Shown here one piece after another: positions 25,368 to 34,926 of a stretch of 64,000 bases of DNA; position 1 is the stretch's first letter, and each line of letters begins with the position of its first letter. The notes beneath the pieces are model-generated. The model saw only the letters and a list, made by a program, of their open reading frames with translations. It did not search any database and was not told where the DNA came from. The DNA comes from Bradyrhizobium sp. CCBAU 51627 (lineage in GTDB: Bacteria; Pseudomonadota; Alphaproteobacteria; Rhizobiales; Xanthobacteraceae), in the NCBI RefSeq assembly GCF_028128765.1, contig NZ_LBJG01000018.1, positions 1-64,000 of the forward strand, read 5' to 3'. The position numbers and the translations under genes were made by a program.

Positions 25368-27269
25368 GTGAACGTCGCCTCACAGAGAACCGGATGGAGC
25401 CGCCTGCCGTTGCGCGCGGCGGCTTTCGTCGTGCTCACCTGCGTGGCGATCCTCGGCGTCAGCGGCTGGCGTGAATGGGCCGCGCGGGACGCGGTGCTCA
25501 AGGGCGCCGAGACCGAGATGGCGAACGTCGCGCGCTCGTTGACGCAGCATGCCGAAGACAGCCTCGACCTGCTGGATTCCGGCGTGGTCGGCGTCGTCAG
25601 CCGGCTGGAGATGGACGGCACCGGGCCGTCCACGATTGCTAAGCTCGGCAAAGTTCTCGAAGCCCGCAAGGCGGCGGTCGCGCGCATCCACAGCCTTGCC
25701 ATCATCGACGACAAGGGCAACTGGCTGACCTCGCCTGGTACCATCGAATCGACGCTCAGCGACGACACGTTCTTCCGTCACCATCAGCTCTCGCCGAAGC
25801 GCGAGGCCTATGTCGGTCATCCCGTGAAGAGCGTGCTCGATGGGCAATCGGTCGTCACCCTGTCGCGCCGATTCAACAAGCCGGATGGCAGCTTCGGCGG
25901 CGTCGTGCTCGCAACGATCAGCGCCGGCTATCTCTCGCACTTCTACGAGCAGTTCGAGATCGGCCGCAACAGCTCGGTCGCGCTCGTGCACGGCGACGGC
26001 CTGATCATCGCCCGCAATCCGAACAACGAGCGGTTCGTCGGACGCAGCGTCGCCGACGCACCGCTGTTCCGCGACCCGAGCCTGCAACGGCCGAGTGGCG
26101 CCTATCATTTCAAATCGCGGCTGGATGGCGCCCAGCGGGTCAGTTTCTTCAAGCGCAGCAGCCGTTACCCGCTCCTTGTGCTCGCCACCGTCGATCAGGA
26201 AGAGTTGCTCGCGCCGTGGCGCGCAGCGGCGATTTCACGCATGCTGTACGTGATGGCGCTGGTGATGCTGATCGCGATCATCGGCGCGGTGCTGGTGCGG
26301 CAGTTGCATCGCGGCCAGCGCATGGCCGCGGCCTTGGTCGAGAAGGAGGCGCATTTCCGCCTGCTCGCGGAAGGCTCCAGCGACATGGTCACCCGTATCG
26401 GCCTCGACGAGCGGCTGCGCTACGTCTCGCCCTCGTCCAATCGCGTCGTCGGCTGGCGCCCCAATCAGCTGATCGGCACGGACGCGCTCGCCGGCATCCA
26501 TCCGGAGGACCGGCCGCACGTCCAGGCCGTCGTCGACGCCATGAAGCGCGGCGAAACGGACGAAGCTCGGGTCACTTACCGCAACGTGCATCGGCAGAAG
26601 TCCGAGGTCTGGCTGGAATCGACCATGCGCGTCACGCGCAAGGACAACGGCAGCGTCGACGGCGTGGTCGCAATCTCGCGCGACATCACCGAGCAGAAGC
26701 AGTTGGAGACCAGGCTCGAGACGCTCGCGATCGAGGACAGCCTCACCGGGCTTGCCAACCGCCGCCGTTTCGACGAGCGGCTCGACGAAGAATGGGCGCG
26801 TGCTTACCGCGACCGTTCCAGCTTGGGCCTCTTGATGATCGACGTCGATCATTTCAAGGCCTACAACGACGAATATGGCCATCCCGCGGGCGATGCCTGC
26901 TTGCGCGTGGTCGCAAAGATCATCGCGGCCGAGATCCAGCGGGTCGGCGATCTCGCGGCGCGTTATGGCGGTGAGGAATTCGCCATGCTGCTGCCGAACA
27001 CCGATGCCGCCGGCTGCGCCAGGGTCGGCGAGCGGATCCGCAGCGCTGTCCACGATGCAGGTCTGATCCATGCTTGCAGTCCGGCGTCCTGCGTCACCGT
27101 TTCGGTCGGCGGCGCGGCCTGCCGGCCGGCGTTCGAGCGCACCGCGGGCACGGGATCGCTGGTGGAGGCTGCGGACAGGGCGCTTTACGCTGCCAAGAAT
27201 GCCGGCCGCGACCAGCTGGTCATGTCCGGTGAGGTCACGAACCTGCTGCCCAAGGCGTCTGGTCAGTAG
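25368..27269 (+). CDS. Membrane diguanylate cyclase (Cache-PAS-GGDEF)
   Basis: Inner-membrane c-di-GMP synthase of 633 residues. A first membrane helix (about 17-36) and a second (about 290-312) bracket a periplasmic Cache-type sensor. A PAS domain (about 325-440) follows, starting FRLLAEGSSDMVTRIG. The C-terminal GGDEF domain has RYGGEEFAMLLP near residue 533. The inhibitory I-site RxxD (RVGD) sits five residues before GGEEF, so product feedback is likely intact. No EAL or HD-GYP domain is present, so it should make c-di-GMP. The start is GTG 25368, with GGAG upstream at slightly long spacing. Confidence 0.9.
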   Translation: MNVASQRTGWSRLPLRAAAFVVLTCVAILGVSGWREWAARDAVLKGAETEMANVARSLTQHAEDSLDLLDSGVVGVVSRLEMDGTGPSTIAKLGKVLEARKAAVARIHSLAIIDDKGNWLTSPGTIESTLSDDTFFRHHQLSPKREAYVGHPVKSVLDGQSVVTLSRRFNKPDGSFGGVVLATISAGYLSHFYEQFEIGRNSSVALVHGDGLIIARNPNNERFVGRSVADAPLFRDPSLQRPSGAYHFKSRLDGAQRVSFFKRSSRYPLLVLATVDQEELLAPWRAAAISRMLYVMALVMLIAIIGAVLVRQLHRGQRMAAALVEKEAHFRLLAEGSSDMVTRIGLDERLRYVSPSSNRVVGWRPNQLIGTDALAGIHPEDRPHVQAVVDAMKRGETDEARVTYRNVHRQKSEVWLESTMRVTRKDNGSVDGVVAISRDITEQKQLETRLETLAIEDSLTGLANRRRFDERLDEEWARAYRDRSSLGLLMIDVDHFKAYNDEYGHPAGDACLRVVAKIIAAEIQRVGDLAARYGGEEFAMLLPNTDAAGCARVGERIRSAVHDAGLIHACSPASCVTVSVGGAACRPAFERTAGTGSLVEAADRALYAAKNAGRDQLVMSGEVTNLLPKASGQ

Positions 27270-27272
27270 TCA

Positions 27273-27491
27273 TCAATAGTGCGGCGGCCGCTCGTTGGCG
27301 GGGCCCGGCGCATTGGCTTCGGTCTCCTGCAGGCGCTCGCTGAGCTGCGCGAGTTGCCGCGTCAGCGTGTCGATCTGCTTCCACTGCGCGGTGATGGTCT
27401 GGTTCAACGTCTCGATCGTGTCGTCCTGGTAGGCGAGGCGGGTCTCGAGCGTGTCGAGACGCTCAGCCAGTGCCTTGATCTCATTCGTCAC
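27273..27491 (-). CDS. slyX: SlyX family protein
   Basis: A 72-residue coiled-coil protein of the SlyX family, function unknown. It is nearly all heptad pattern (LAERLDTLETRLAYQDDTIETLN and so on) and ends in the typical ...ERPPHY. It overlaps the 3' end of trhO by 11 bases, in a two-gene operon. Confidence 0.88.
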   Translation of the reverse strand: MTNEIKALAERLDTLETRLAYQDDTIETLNQTITAQWKQIDTLTRQLAQLSERLQETEANAPGPANERPPHY

Positions 27492-28233
27492 GTGGGTGCC
27501 CCTTATCCCGTTCGCGCAATCCGTGACCGAGCGCGACGCGCTCGTCGAACACGAAGCATTCGCCGCGCCAGCGGCTCTGCGCCTCAGGGATCTGTTCGAG
27601 GTATTTCAGGATACCGCCCTTGAGGTGATAGACCTCGGCAAAGCCGCGGGCCAGCAGATGCGCGCTCGCCTTCTCGCAGCGGATGCCGCCGGTGCAGAAC
27701 ATCGCGATCCGCCGGTGCCTCGCCGGATCGAGCTTTTCCGCGGCAAATTCCTTGAACTGGCCAAAGCTCTTGATGTCGGGATCGACCGCACCCTCGAACG
27801 TCCCCATAGCCACCTCGAAGGCATTGCGGGTGTCGAGCACAAGCGTGTCGGGTGAGGCGATCAGCGCATTCCATTCGTTCGCATCGACATAGACGCCGAC
27901 CTGCCGGGTCGGATCGGCTTCCGCATCGCCAAGCGTGACGATCTCCTTCTTCAGCCGCACCTTGAGCCGGCCGAACGGCATCGCTTCCGCGGTCGAGTAT
28001 TTCAATTCGAGATTGTTCAGCCTGCCGCCAAACATGTCGCCATGTGCGAGCTCGTGTGCGAAGGCGTCAATCGCGTCGGGTGCCCCGGCGATGGTACCGT
28101 TGATGCCCTCCTGGGCCAACAGCACGCTACCCTTGAGGGAGAGGCCGGCACAGAACGCGCGTAGCGGCTCGCGCAGCGCGCGGTAATCGGGCAGGGCGGC
28201 GAATTGGTAGAAGGCGCAGACCTTGTAAATCAT
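27481..28233 (-). CDS. trhO: tRNA U34 hydroxylase TrhO (rhodanese domain)
   Basis: Oxygen-dependent enzyme that hydroxylates uridine 34 in certain tRNAs, previously annotated as YceA or a rhodanese-related sulfurtransferase. The 250 residues contain an N-terminal ferredoxin-like domain (FYQFAALPDYRALREPL, AQEGINGTIAG) and a C-terminal rhodanese domain with DTRNAFEVAMGTFEGA. The active-site Cys is in CTGGIRCEKASA. The last bases overlap slyX. ATG 28233 is a clear start. Confidence 0.93.
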   Translation of the reverse strand: MIYKVCAFYQFAALPDYRALREPLRAFCAGLSLKGSVLLAQEGINGTIAGAPDAIDAFAHELAHGDMFGGRLNNLELKYSTAEAMPFGRLKVRLKKEIVTLGDAEADPTRQVGVYVDANEWNALIASPDTLVLDTRNAFEVAMGTFEGAVDPDIKSFGQFKEFAAEKLDPARHRRIAMFCTGGIRCEKASAHLLARGFAEVYHLKGGILKYLEQIPEAQSRWRGECFVFDERVALGHGLRERDKGHPRDE

Positions 28234-28410
28234 GCGTCCGTTTAGCAGGCGGTCCGAAAACCCGCTACCGATAGCTCTATTCCCAGCGGATGGCAGCCAT
28301 CTTCCTGGTATGCCAACGTTGCCCCGACGGACTGGAATGTGTCATGTAAGCCTTGTTTTCAGGGATGGCGGACTATCCGCGCCCCCGGTCTGAGAAAGAG
28401 CAAGAATTCG

Positions 28411-29997
28411 ATGAGAAACTTCCATTTTCCCGGCAGGTCCACGGTCCATGCCACCAACGCGATGGTGGCGACCTCGCATCCGCAGGCGTCGCTGGCCGCG
28501 ATCGAGGTGCTGCGCGAGGGCGGCACGGCGGTGGACGCGGCAGTGGCAGGTTCCGCCTTGCTCGGTGTGATCGAACCGCAATCGACCGGCATCGGCGGCG
28601 ACTGCTTTGCGTTGATCCAGCCGCGTGGCGAGGGCAAGATCATCGCCTATAACGGTTCGGGCCGCGCGCCGATGGCGGCGAACGCCGACTGGTATCTCGA
28701 GCGCAAGATCAATTCGGTGCCGCTGACCTCGGCCCATGCGGTTTCGATCCCCGGCGTGATCGACGCCTTCGCGACCGTGCTGCGCGACCACGGCAAATTC
28801 GGTTTCGACCGCCTGCTCCAGCCGGCGATTAAGGCGGCCGAGGAGGGCTATGTCGTCGCCCCCCGCATCGCCTTCGACTGGAAGAACCAGTTCGAGAAAC
28901 TGAAGGGCGGCACCAACACCGTGCGCTACCTCTTGCCGGGCGGCAAGCCGCCGGTCGCCGGCGACGTCATCCGCCAGGCCGAGCTCGGCAAGACGCTGCG
29001 CGCGCTCGCCAAGGACGGCCGCGATGCTTTCTACAAGGGGCCGATCGCGGAGGACATGGTCGAGACCCTGCGCGGCATCGGCGGCCTGCACACGCTCGAC
29101 GATTTCGCCGCGCACACTACGGAAGTCACGACGCCGATCGGCACGATATACAAGGGTTACGACGTCTGGCAGTGTCCGCCGAACGGCCCTGGCGTCACCG
29201 CGCTGTTGATGCTCAACATCCTGTCGCGCTTCGACCTGACCAAGTACGCGCCGGTCAGCGTCGAGCGCTTCCATATCGAGGCGGAGGCCGCACGCATCGC
29301 CTACATGAATCGCGAGATGCACGTCGCCTCTCCCGATCACATGAAGATCAACGTCGCCGAGATGCTCGAGAAGGGCTTTGCGGACGAGTATATCAGCAAG
29401 ATCCGCACGGACGGTTTGCTCGACCTGCCCAATGTCGCACCGCCGATGAATCCCTCGACCATTTACATCACGGTCGTGGACAAAGACCGCAACGTCTGCT
29501 CGTTCATCAACTCGGTCGCGCATTCCTTCGGCTCGGCCATCGTGTCCAACAAGACAGGCGTGCTGTTCCAGAACCGCGCCGGCGGATTCCGCATCCAGCC
29601 GGGCCATCCCAACTGCATCGAAGGCGGCAAGCGTCCGCTGCACACGATCATGCCGGGCCTGCTCACCAAGGGCGGCCGTTCCACGATGTCGTTCGCGGTG
29701 ATGGGCGGACAGTACCAGCCGACCGGCCAGACCCATCTCCTGTCTAATCTTATCGACTACGGCTGTGACGTGCAGGAGGCGATCGATATGCCGCGCGGCC
29801 TGCACTATGAGGGCCAGTACCAGCTCGAGGACAGCGTGCCGGTCGCTGTCGTCGAGGGCCTCAAGAAGCTCGGCCACAAGACCACCAGCGTGGTCGGCCC
29901 GCTCGGCGGCGCCCAGGCGATCTGGATCGACTGGGACAAGGGAACGTTGACCGGCGGTTCCGACCCGCGCAAGGACGGCTGCGCGCTCGGTTATTGA
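28411..29997 (+). CDS. ggt: Gamma-glutamyltransferase family protein
   Basis: N-terminal nucleophile hydrolase of 528 residues that cleaves or transfers gamma-glutamyl groups after self-processing. The large subunit shows MVATSHPQASLAAIEVLREGGTAVDAA, STGIGGDCFALI and the substrate-binding YNGSGRAP. The predicted nucleophile Thr is T350 in STIYITVVDKDRN, where typical enzymes have TTHxSVVD. The later GGKRPLHTIMPG and VMGGQYQPTGQ also fit. No signal peptide is seen, so it may be cytoplasmic. The altered residues after the Thr suggest a divergent subfamily with uncertain substrate. ATG 28411 is chosen over an upstream TTG-type extension. Confidence 0.85.
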   Translation: MRNFHFPGRSTVHATNAMVATSHPQASLAAIEVLREGGTAVDAAVAGSALLGVIEPQSTGIGGDCFALIQPRGEGKIIAYNGSGRAPMAANADWYLERKINSVPLTSAHAVSIPGVIDAFATVLRDHGKFGFDRLLQPAIKAAEEGYVVAPRIAFDWKNQFEKLKGGTNTVRYLLPGGKPPVAGDVIRQAELGKTLRALAKDGRDAFYKGPIAEDMVETLRGIGGLHTLDDFAAHTTEVTTPIGTIYKGYDVWQCPPNGPGVTALLMLNILSRFDLTKYAPVSVERFHIEAEAARIAYMNREMHVASPDHMKINVAEMLEKGFADEYISKIRTDGLLDLPNVAPPMNPSTIYITVVDKDRNVCSFINSVAHSFGSAIVSNKTGVLFQNRAGGFRIQPGHPNCIEGGKRPLHTIMPGLLTKGGRSTMSFAVMGGQYQPTGQTHLLSNLIDYGCDVQEAIDMPRGLHYEGQYQLEDSVPVAVVEGLKKLGHKTTSVVGPLGGAQAIWIDWDKGTLTGGSDPRKDGCALGY

Positions 29998-30041
29998 TCG
30001 CCGCGAGGTTCCTTCGCACGGGATCAGGAAAAATTGACGAC

Positions 30042-30074
30042 GGGCGACGCGGCATCTTGCTGCGTCGCCCTTTC
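30042..30074 (+). terminator. Rho-independent-like terminator after ggt
   Basis: Arms GGGCGACGC (30042-30050) and GCGTCGCCC (30062-30070) are perfect complements with an 11-base loop. They are followed by TTTCTC. Located 45 bases after the ggt stop. Confidence 0.7.
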
Positions 30075-30162
30075 TCGTTCGGAACGGAGCTCATTGCTTC
30101 AGGTTATGGGGCGATGAGCGGCGCAGGCGTGCGCTGCTTGGTTGAGAGCGGTGAGGCCGTCC

Positions 30163-30777
30163 ATGTCCGAAAAACCAGGTTCCCGACCATCCGGATTCGA
30201 TCGGCGCACCTTCATGGCGGGCGCCGCCGGCAGCGCCCTTGTTCCGATGACAGCGCGCGCGGCCGCGCAGGATCCGAGTTCATCGTCCAGACAAGATCCA
30301 TCGCTTCCGGTCGACGTCACGCTGCGGGTCAACGGCCAGGACAAGCGCCTGAGTCTCGACGCACGCACCACGGTGCTGGATGCATTGCGCGAGCATCTCA
30401 AGCTCACCGGCAGCAAGAAGGGATGCGACCACGGACAGTGCGGCGCCTGTACCGTGCTGATCGGCGACCGCCGCGTGGTGTCGTGCCTGACGCTGGCGCT
30501 TGCGGTTGAAGGGCTGGAGATCACGACCATCGAAGGACTCGCGACCGACGACCATCTGCATCCGATGCAGCAGGCCTTCGTCGACAACGATGCCTTCCAA
30601 TGCGGTTATTGCACGCCGGGCCAGATCATGTCGGCGATTGCCTGCGTGAAGGAGGGGCATGCCGGCAGCGATGCCGACATCCGCGAGTACATGAGCGGTA
30701 ACATCTGCCGCTGCGCCGCCTATCCCAACATCGTCGCTGCCGTGAAGCAGGCCGCTCCCGAGATCATGAAAGGCTAG
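30163..30777 (+). CDS. paoA: Periplasmic aldehyde oxidoreductase, [2Fe-2S] subunit (PaoA type)
   Basis: Small iron-sulfur subunit (204 residues) of a molybdenum enzyme that oxidises aldehydes in the periplasm. A twin-arginine signal (DRRTFMAGAAGSALVP) is present at the start, as in E. coli PaoA/YagT. The first cluster Cys set is GCDHGQCGACTVL, and the second is CGYCTPGQIM with NICRCAAYP. ATG 30163 is chosen; an upstream GTG at 30151 is possible. It is the first of three tightly spaced genes paoABC, with the FAD subunit four bases later. Confidence 0.9.
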   Translation: MSEKPGSRPSGFDRRTFMAGAAGSALVPMTARAAAQDPSSSSRQDPSLPVDVTLRVNGQDKRLSLDARTTVLDALREHLKLTGSKKGCDHGQCGACTVLIGDRRVVSCLTLALAVEGLEITTIEGLATDDHLHPMQQAFVDNDAFQCGYCTPGQIMSAIACVKEGHAGSDADIREYMSGNICRCAAYPNIVAAVKQAAPEIMKG

Positions 30778-30781
30778 GCGC

Positions 30782-31798
30782 ATGCGACCGTTTGTGTATC
30801 AGAGGGCGACAGACCCCGATACGGCCGTGCAGGTGCTTAGCGCCGCCGCGACCGCCAACCACCCGCTGACCCGGGCGACCGCACAGCCGCTCGCCGGCGG
30901 CACCACGCTGATCGACCTGATGAAGCTCGACGTGATGCGGCCAGCCGCGATCGTCGATATCAATCCGCTTGCGCAAGGCTGGTCGGCGATCGAACCGGGC
31001 AGCGAGAGACTGCGGCTCGGCGCACTCGCAAAGATGTCCGATGTCGCCGCGCATGACGAGATCCTGCGCAACTATCCGGTCATCGCCAATTCCCTGAAGC
31101 TCGCCGCCAGCGCCCAGCTCCGCAACATGGCAACGCTCGGCGGCAACGTGATGCAGCGGACGCGTTGCAGCTATTTTCGCGATGTCTCCTACGAGAATTG
31201 CAACAAGCGTAATCCGGGCTCCGGCTGTGCCGCGATGGACGGCGTCAACCGCATGCATGCGGTGCTCGGCACTTCCGATCAGTGCATCGCGACCTACCCC
31301 GGCGATTTCGCCCAGGCGCTGATCGCGCTGGATGCCACGGTCGAGGTTACCGGCAGATCCGGGACCCGCAGCATGCCGTTTGCGGAGCTGCACAAGGCGC
31401 CCGGCAACACGCCTGAAATCGAGACCACGCTTCAGCCGGGCGAGTTGATCTCGGCCTTCGTCGTTCCCGGCCGCTGGCCCCGCTCGGTTTATCTGAAGGC
31501 GCGCGATCGGCAATCCTATGAATTCGCGCTGTCCTCGGCTGCGGTTGCGCTGGACGTGCAGGATGGGACGATTCGGGATGCGCGCGTGGCCCTCGGCGGT
31601 GTCGCTACCGTGCCCTGGCGCGCCCGTGAAGCGGAGGCGCAGCTCAAGGGGCAGAGATTCGATGACCGTCTGGCGCAGCGTGCCGCTGATGCTGCATTCG
31701 CTGAGGCCAAGGGACGCCAGCACAACAGCTTCAAGATTGCGCTCGGCAAGCGCGTGGTGGTCCGCGCGCTCCAGCAGGCCGTAACGATGGAGATCTGA
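30782..31798 (+). CDS. paoB: Aldehyde oxidoreductase FAD-binding subunit (PaoB type)
   Basis: Middle subunit, 338 residues, that carries electrons from the molybdenum site toward an acceptor. The FAD-binding region is LAGGTTLIDLMKL, with GQLRNMATLGGN-like AAQLRNMATLGGNVMQRTRC. As in PaoB/YagS, it has extra Cys residues (RTRC, ENCNKR, GSGCAA, DQC) that bind a [4Fe-4S] cluster, which separates this subfamily from ordinary xanthine dehydrogenases. Two bases separate it from paoC. Confidence 0.9.
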   Translation: MRPFVYQRATDPDTAVQVLSAAATANHPLTRATAQPLAGGTTLIDLMKLDVMRPAAIVDINPLAQGWSAIEPGSERLRLGALAKMSDVAAHDEILRNYPVIANSLKLAASAQLRNMATLGGNVMQRTRCSYFRDVSYENCNKRNPGSGCAAMDGVNRMHAVLGTSDQCIATYPGDFAQALIALDATVEVTGRSGTRSMPFAELHKAPGNTPEIETTLQPGELISAFVVPGRWPRSVYLKARDRQSYEFALSSAAVALDVQDGTIRDARVALGGVATVPWRAREAEAQLKGQRFDDRLAQRAADAAFAEAKGRQHNSFKIALGKRVVVRALQQAVTMEI

Positions 31799-31800
31799 TC

Positions 31801-34092
31801 ATGACAGCTGCTGCTCCCGAGCCGAAGGCGAATATGGGCCAGCCCGCGCCGCGCTATGATGCGGTTGCAAAGGTCACAGGGCGGGCGACCTATGGGTCGG
31901 ACATGCCGCTGGACAATCCGGCCTATGCGTTCCTGGTCACCAGCGCAATTTCCAAAGGCCGCATCAACAGCTTCGGTCTCGACGACGCCAAGCGTGTCCG
32001 CGGCGTGATCGACATCGTCACGCACGAGAACGCGCCAAAACTGAAGGAGTCGAAACTCTTCAGCAATGGCGGCTATGCCGGCACGACCATCCAGCCGCTG
32101 AAATCCGCCGACGTCGCCCATGACGGCCAGATCATCGCGGTCGTCGTCGCGGAAAGCTACGAGGCGGCGCGCGAGGCCGCCAATCGCGTCAAGGTCAGCT
32201 ACACGACCGTAACGCCGAGCGCGAGCTTCGACTCGCCGGGAACCACGAAAGCCGCCGCGAAAGGTCAGAATTCGCAATTCAAGGAAGATCCGAAAGTTGG
32301 CGATTTTGCCAAGGCATTCGACGAGGCGGAGGTGAAGCTTACCGCTTCGTACGAGACGCCGACACAGCATCACAATCCGATGGAGCTGTTTTCAACGAGC
32401 TGTGCCTGGATGGGCGACGATCTCGTCATCTATGAGCCCAGCCAGTACGTCTACGGCTTGAAGAACGGTGTCGCCGAGCAGCTCGGCATCGACGCCGACA
32501 AGGTGAGGGTGGTCAATCCCTATGTCGGCGGTGGTTTTGGATCACGCGGCTCGATGACGCCGCGCACCGCCATCATCGCCGGCATCGCCAGGCGGTTGAA
32601 CCGACCGGTCAAGCTGGTCCCGACCCGCGACCAGGGCTTCACCATCGCAACCTATCGTGCCGAGACGCGGCACGAGATCAAGCTCGGCGCCAGGCGCGAC
32701 GGGAAGCTCGTCGCGCTCAGGCACGAGGGCGTCGAGGTGTCCTCGCGTCCCGATCCCTATTGCGTCGGCGGCACCAAGACCACGACGCGGCTCTATGCCT
32801 GTCGGAATGTCGACAGCCTGGTCTCGATTGTGCGGGCGGATCGCAATACGCCGGGCTTCATGCGCTCGCCGCCGGAAGTGCCGTATCTGTTCGCGCTGGA
32901 GAGCGCGATGGATGAGCTGGCGGTGAAGCTCAGCATGGATCCGGTCGAGCTCCGCCGCGTCAACGACACCACCAGTGAGCCGATCGCCGGCAAGCCTTAT
33001 ACGTCGCGCTCGCTGATGCCGTGTTTCGACGAAGCTGCGAAAGCCTTCGGCTGGGCGCAGCGCTCGGTGACGCCGAAATCGATGTCCGACGGCGACTGGC
33101 TGATCGGCTACGGCTGCGCGGCGACTTGCTATCCGACACAGATGGGGCCGTCGGCCGCCCGCATACGGCTCCAGCGTGATGGCCGCACGCGTGTCGAGAT
33201 CGCCGGCCATGAGATCGGCACCGGCGCCTACACCATCATCGCCCAGACCGCGTCCGAGCGGCTCGGTGTTCCCCTGGAGAAGGTCTCCGTCTTCATCGGC
33301 GACAGCGATCTGCCGCCTGCTCCGGTCGCGGGCGGATCCAATTCCACGGCGAGCACCTGCTCGGCGGTGATGATGGTGTGTGACCGGGTCCGCCAAAGAT
33401 TGTTCAAGGCGCTGATGCCGAACGAAAGTCTCACCGACAAGGCCAAGGAAACGGTCGGCATCGGTCAGACGCCGACGACCCAAGCGGCAAAGAGTGATCG
33501 TCCACTTGATCTGGAGAAGGCCTTTGACGCGCTTGGCGCCGGTGTGGTCGAGGAATATGGCGAGTGGAAGCCGGAAGGCGCGCCGCTGGATTCCTTCAAG
33601 GCCATGCATAGCGGCCACGTGCGGCTGGTCGGTGGCGCCGCCATGAAGGACAAGATCGCCTATGCCTTCGGCGCCGAGTTCGTCGAGGTCCGCGTCAATC
33701 GCTTCACCCATGAGATCCGCTGCCCCCGGCTGGTCGGCGCCTTCGCGGCCGGCCGCATCATGAATCCGCGCACGGCGCGGAGTCAGCTCATGGGCGGGCT
33801 GATCTGGGGCATGTCCTCGGCGCTGCTCGAAGCCACCGAGATCGACGAACGCACCGCGCGTTACGTCAACGACAATTTCGCCGACTATCTCGTGCCCGTG
33901 AATGCGGATGTGCCTGGCGTCGAGGTGATCCTGCTCTCCGAGCAGGACGATCACATCAACCCGGCCGGCGCAAAGGGGCTCGGCGAGCTCGCCAATGTCG
34001 GCACCAACGCGGCGGTCTGCAACGCGATCTATCACGCCACCGGCCAGCGCATCCGCAAGCTGCCGGTCCGGCTGGAAAATATCGAGGTCTAA
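31801..34092 (+). CDS. paoC: Aldehyde oxidoreductase molybdopterin-binding subunit (PaoC type)
   Basis: Catalytic subunit of 763 residues, holding molybdopterin cytosine dinucleotide. It begins with ARYDAVAKVTGRATYGSD-like family sequence, has the cofactor-binding VGGGFGSRG and the molybdenum-site Glu in GAKGLGELANVGTN near the C-terminus. The family is xanthine dehydrogenase/aldehyde oxidase. The PaoD-type cofactor insertion chaperone, often next to paoABC in E. coli, is not found in this window, so maturation must be done elsewhere. Export would occur as a folded complex riding on the Tat signal of PaoA. Confidence 0.9.
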   Translation: MTAAAPEPKANMGQPAPRYDAVAKVTGRATYGSDMPLDNPAYAFLVTSAISKGRINSFGLDDAKRVRGVIDIVTHENAPKLKESKLFSNGGYAGTTIQPLKSADVAHDGQIIAVVVAESYEAAREAANRVKVSYTTVTPSASFDSPGTTKAAAKGQNSQFKEDPKVGDFAKAFDEAEVKLTASYETPTQHHNPMELFSTSCAWMGDDLVIYEPSQYVYGLKNGVAEQLGIDADKVRVVNPYVGGGFGSRGSMTPRTAIIAGIARRLNRPVKLVPTRDQGFTIATYRAETRHEIKLGARRDGKLVALRHEGVEVSSRPDPYCVGGTKTTTRLYACRNVDSLVSIVRADRNTPGFMRSPPEVPYLFALESAMDELAVKLSMDPVELRRVNDTTSEPIAGKPYTSRSLMPCFDEAAKAFGWAQRSVTPKSMSDGDWLIGYGCAATCYPTQMGPSAARIRLQRDGRTRVEIAGHEIGTGAYTIIAQTASERLGVPLEKVSVFIGDSDLPPAPVAGGSNSTASTCSAVMMVCDRVRQRLFKALMPNESLTDKAKETVGIGQTPTTQAAKSDRPLDLEKAFDALGAGVVEEYGEWKPEGAPLDSFKAMHSGHVRLVGGAAMKDKIAYAFGAEFVEVRVNRFTHEIRCPRLVGAFAAGRIMNPRTARSQLMGGLIWGMSSALLEATEIDERTARYVNDNFADYLVPVNADVPGVEVILLSEQDDHINPAGAKGLGELANVGTNAAVCNAIYHATGQRIRKLPVRLENIEV

Positions 34093-34154
34093 AGGGGGTG
34101 GAAACCGTAGGCCCGTTGCGCTAGACACCTCCCGCCTCAAACGAAGGGTGTTCT

Positions 34155-34619
34155 ATGCAGCGTTTCCGGCGCATGCTCCTCGCCATCATGTCGGCACTCG
34201 CGATCATGACCCTGAGCGGGGTGTCGACATTCGTTTCCACCACGGCCTCGGCCCAGACCGCAGGAAAGACCATGACCACAGCTTCAGGATTACAGATCAC
34301 CGATAGCGTCGTCGGCACCGGCGCCTCGCCGAAGGCCGGCCAGATCTGCGTGATGCACTACACCGGCTGGCTCTACGAGAACGGCCAGAAGGGCAAGAAA
34401 TTCGACTCGTCGGTCGATCGCAACGAGCCGTTCGAATTCCCGATCGGCAAGGGCCGCGTGATCGCTGGCTGGGACGAGGGGGTTGCCACGATGAAGGTCG
34501 GCGGCAAGCGCACGCTGATCATCCCGCCGCAGCTCGGCTATGGGGCGCGCGGTGCCGGCGGCGTGATCCCGCCGAACGCGACCCTGATGTTCGATGTCGA
34601 ACTGCTCGCGGTGAAGTGA
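34155..34619 (+). CDS. Exported FKBP-type peptidyl-prolyl isomerase
   Basis: Periplasmic folding catalyst of 154 residues. A signal peptide (about 1-33, ending ASAQ) precedes a single FKBP domain. The binding-pocket residues are recognisable: Tyr in MHYTGWLY, Phe/Asp in [18 protein letters not shown] with the Trp floor, [15 protein letters not shown] and the final FDVELL. The substrate is unknown. A strong terminator follows 12 bases after its stop and is shared with the convergent csbD-like gene. Confidence 0.9.
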   Translation: MQRFRRMLLAIMSALAIMTLSGVSTFVSTTASAQTAGKTMTTASGLQITDSVVGTGASPKAGQICVMHYTGWLYENGQKGKKFDSSVDRNEPFEFPIGKGRVIAGWDEGVATMKVGGKRTLIIPPQLGYGARGAGGVIPPNATLMFDVELLAVK

Positions 34620-34631
34620 GCGCACAAACAA

Positions 34632-34659
34632 AAAAGACCGGCCGTTCGGCCGGTCTTTT
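34632..34659. terminator. Bidirectional terminator between FKBP and CsbD genes
   Basis: Perfect 12-base arms AAAAGACCGGCC (34632-34643) and GGCCGGTCTTTT (34648-34659) surround a GTTC loop. A-run on the left and T-run on the right let it end transcripts from both sides. Confidence 0.9.
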
Positions 34660-34677
34660 CATGTTCTGTCTAAGACT

Positions 34678-34896
34678 TTACTCGGTGGCGCGACGTGCTG
34701 ACGCAGCAGCGCGATCAATCGCATCCTTGGCCGCGTCCTTGGCATCGCCCATGGCCTGCTGGCCCTTGCCCTTAACCTCCTGGACCGCACCTTCGCCCTT
34801 CATGCGTTCGGAGCCAGTGGCTTCACCGATACCCTGCTTGGCCTTGCCGATGGCTTCGTTGGCGCTGCCTTTGATTTTGTCGCTCGTGCTACCCAT
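34678..34896 (-). CDS. CsbD family stress protein
   Basis: A 72-residue hydrophilic protein of the CsbD family, common in general-stress regulons, molecular role unknown. It has the family start [21 protein letters not shown] and the repeat [22 protein letters not shown]16-CGTA promoter lies just upstream, fitting EcfG control. AGGAG precedes the start codon at 34896. It converges with the FKBP gene. Confidence 0.88.
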   Translation of the reverse strand: MGSTSDKIKGSANEAIGKAKQGIGEATGSERMKGEGAVQEVKGKGQQAMGDAKDAAKDAIDRAAASARRATE

Positions 34897-34926
34897 GAAA
34901 CTCTCCTTGCAGTTTGATCGTAAGAT

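Noticed and set aside
29998..30162. Possible molybdenum-cofactor riboswitch before paoA
   Set aside because: Only a terminator for ggt and no Moco-RNA-like stem arrangement could be seen by eye.
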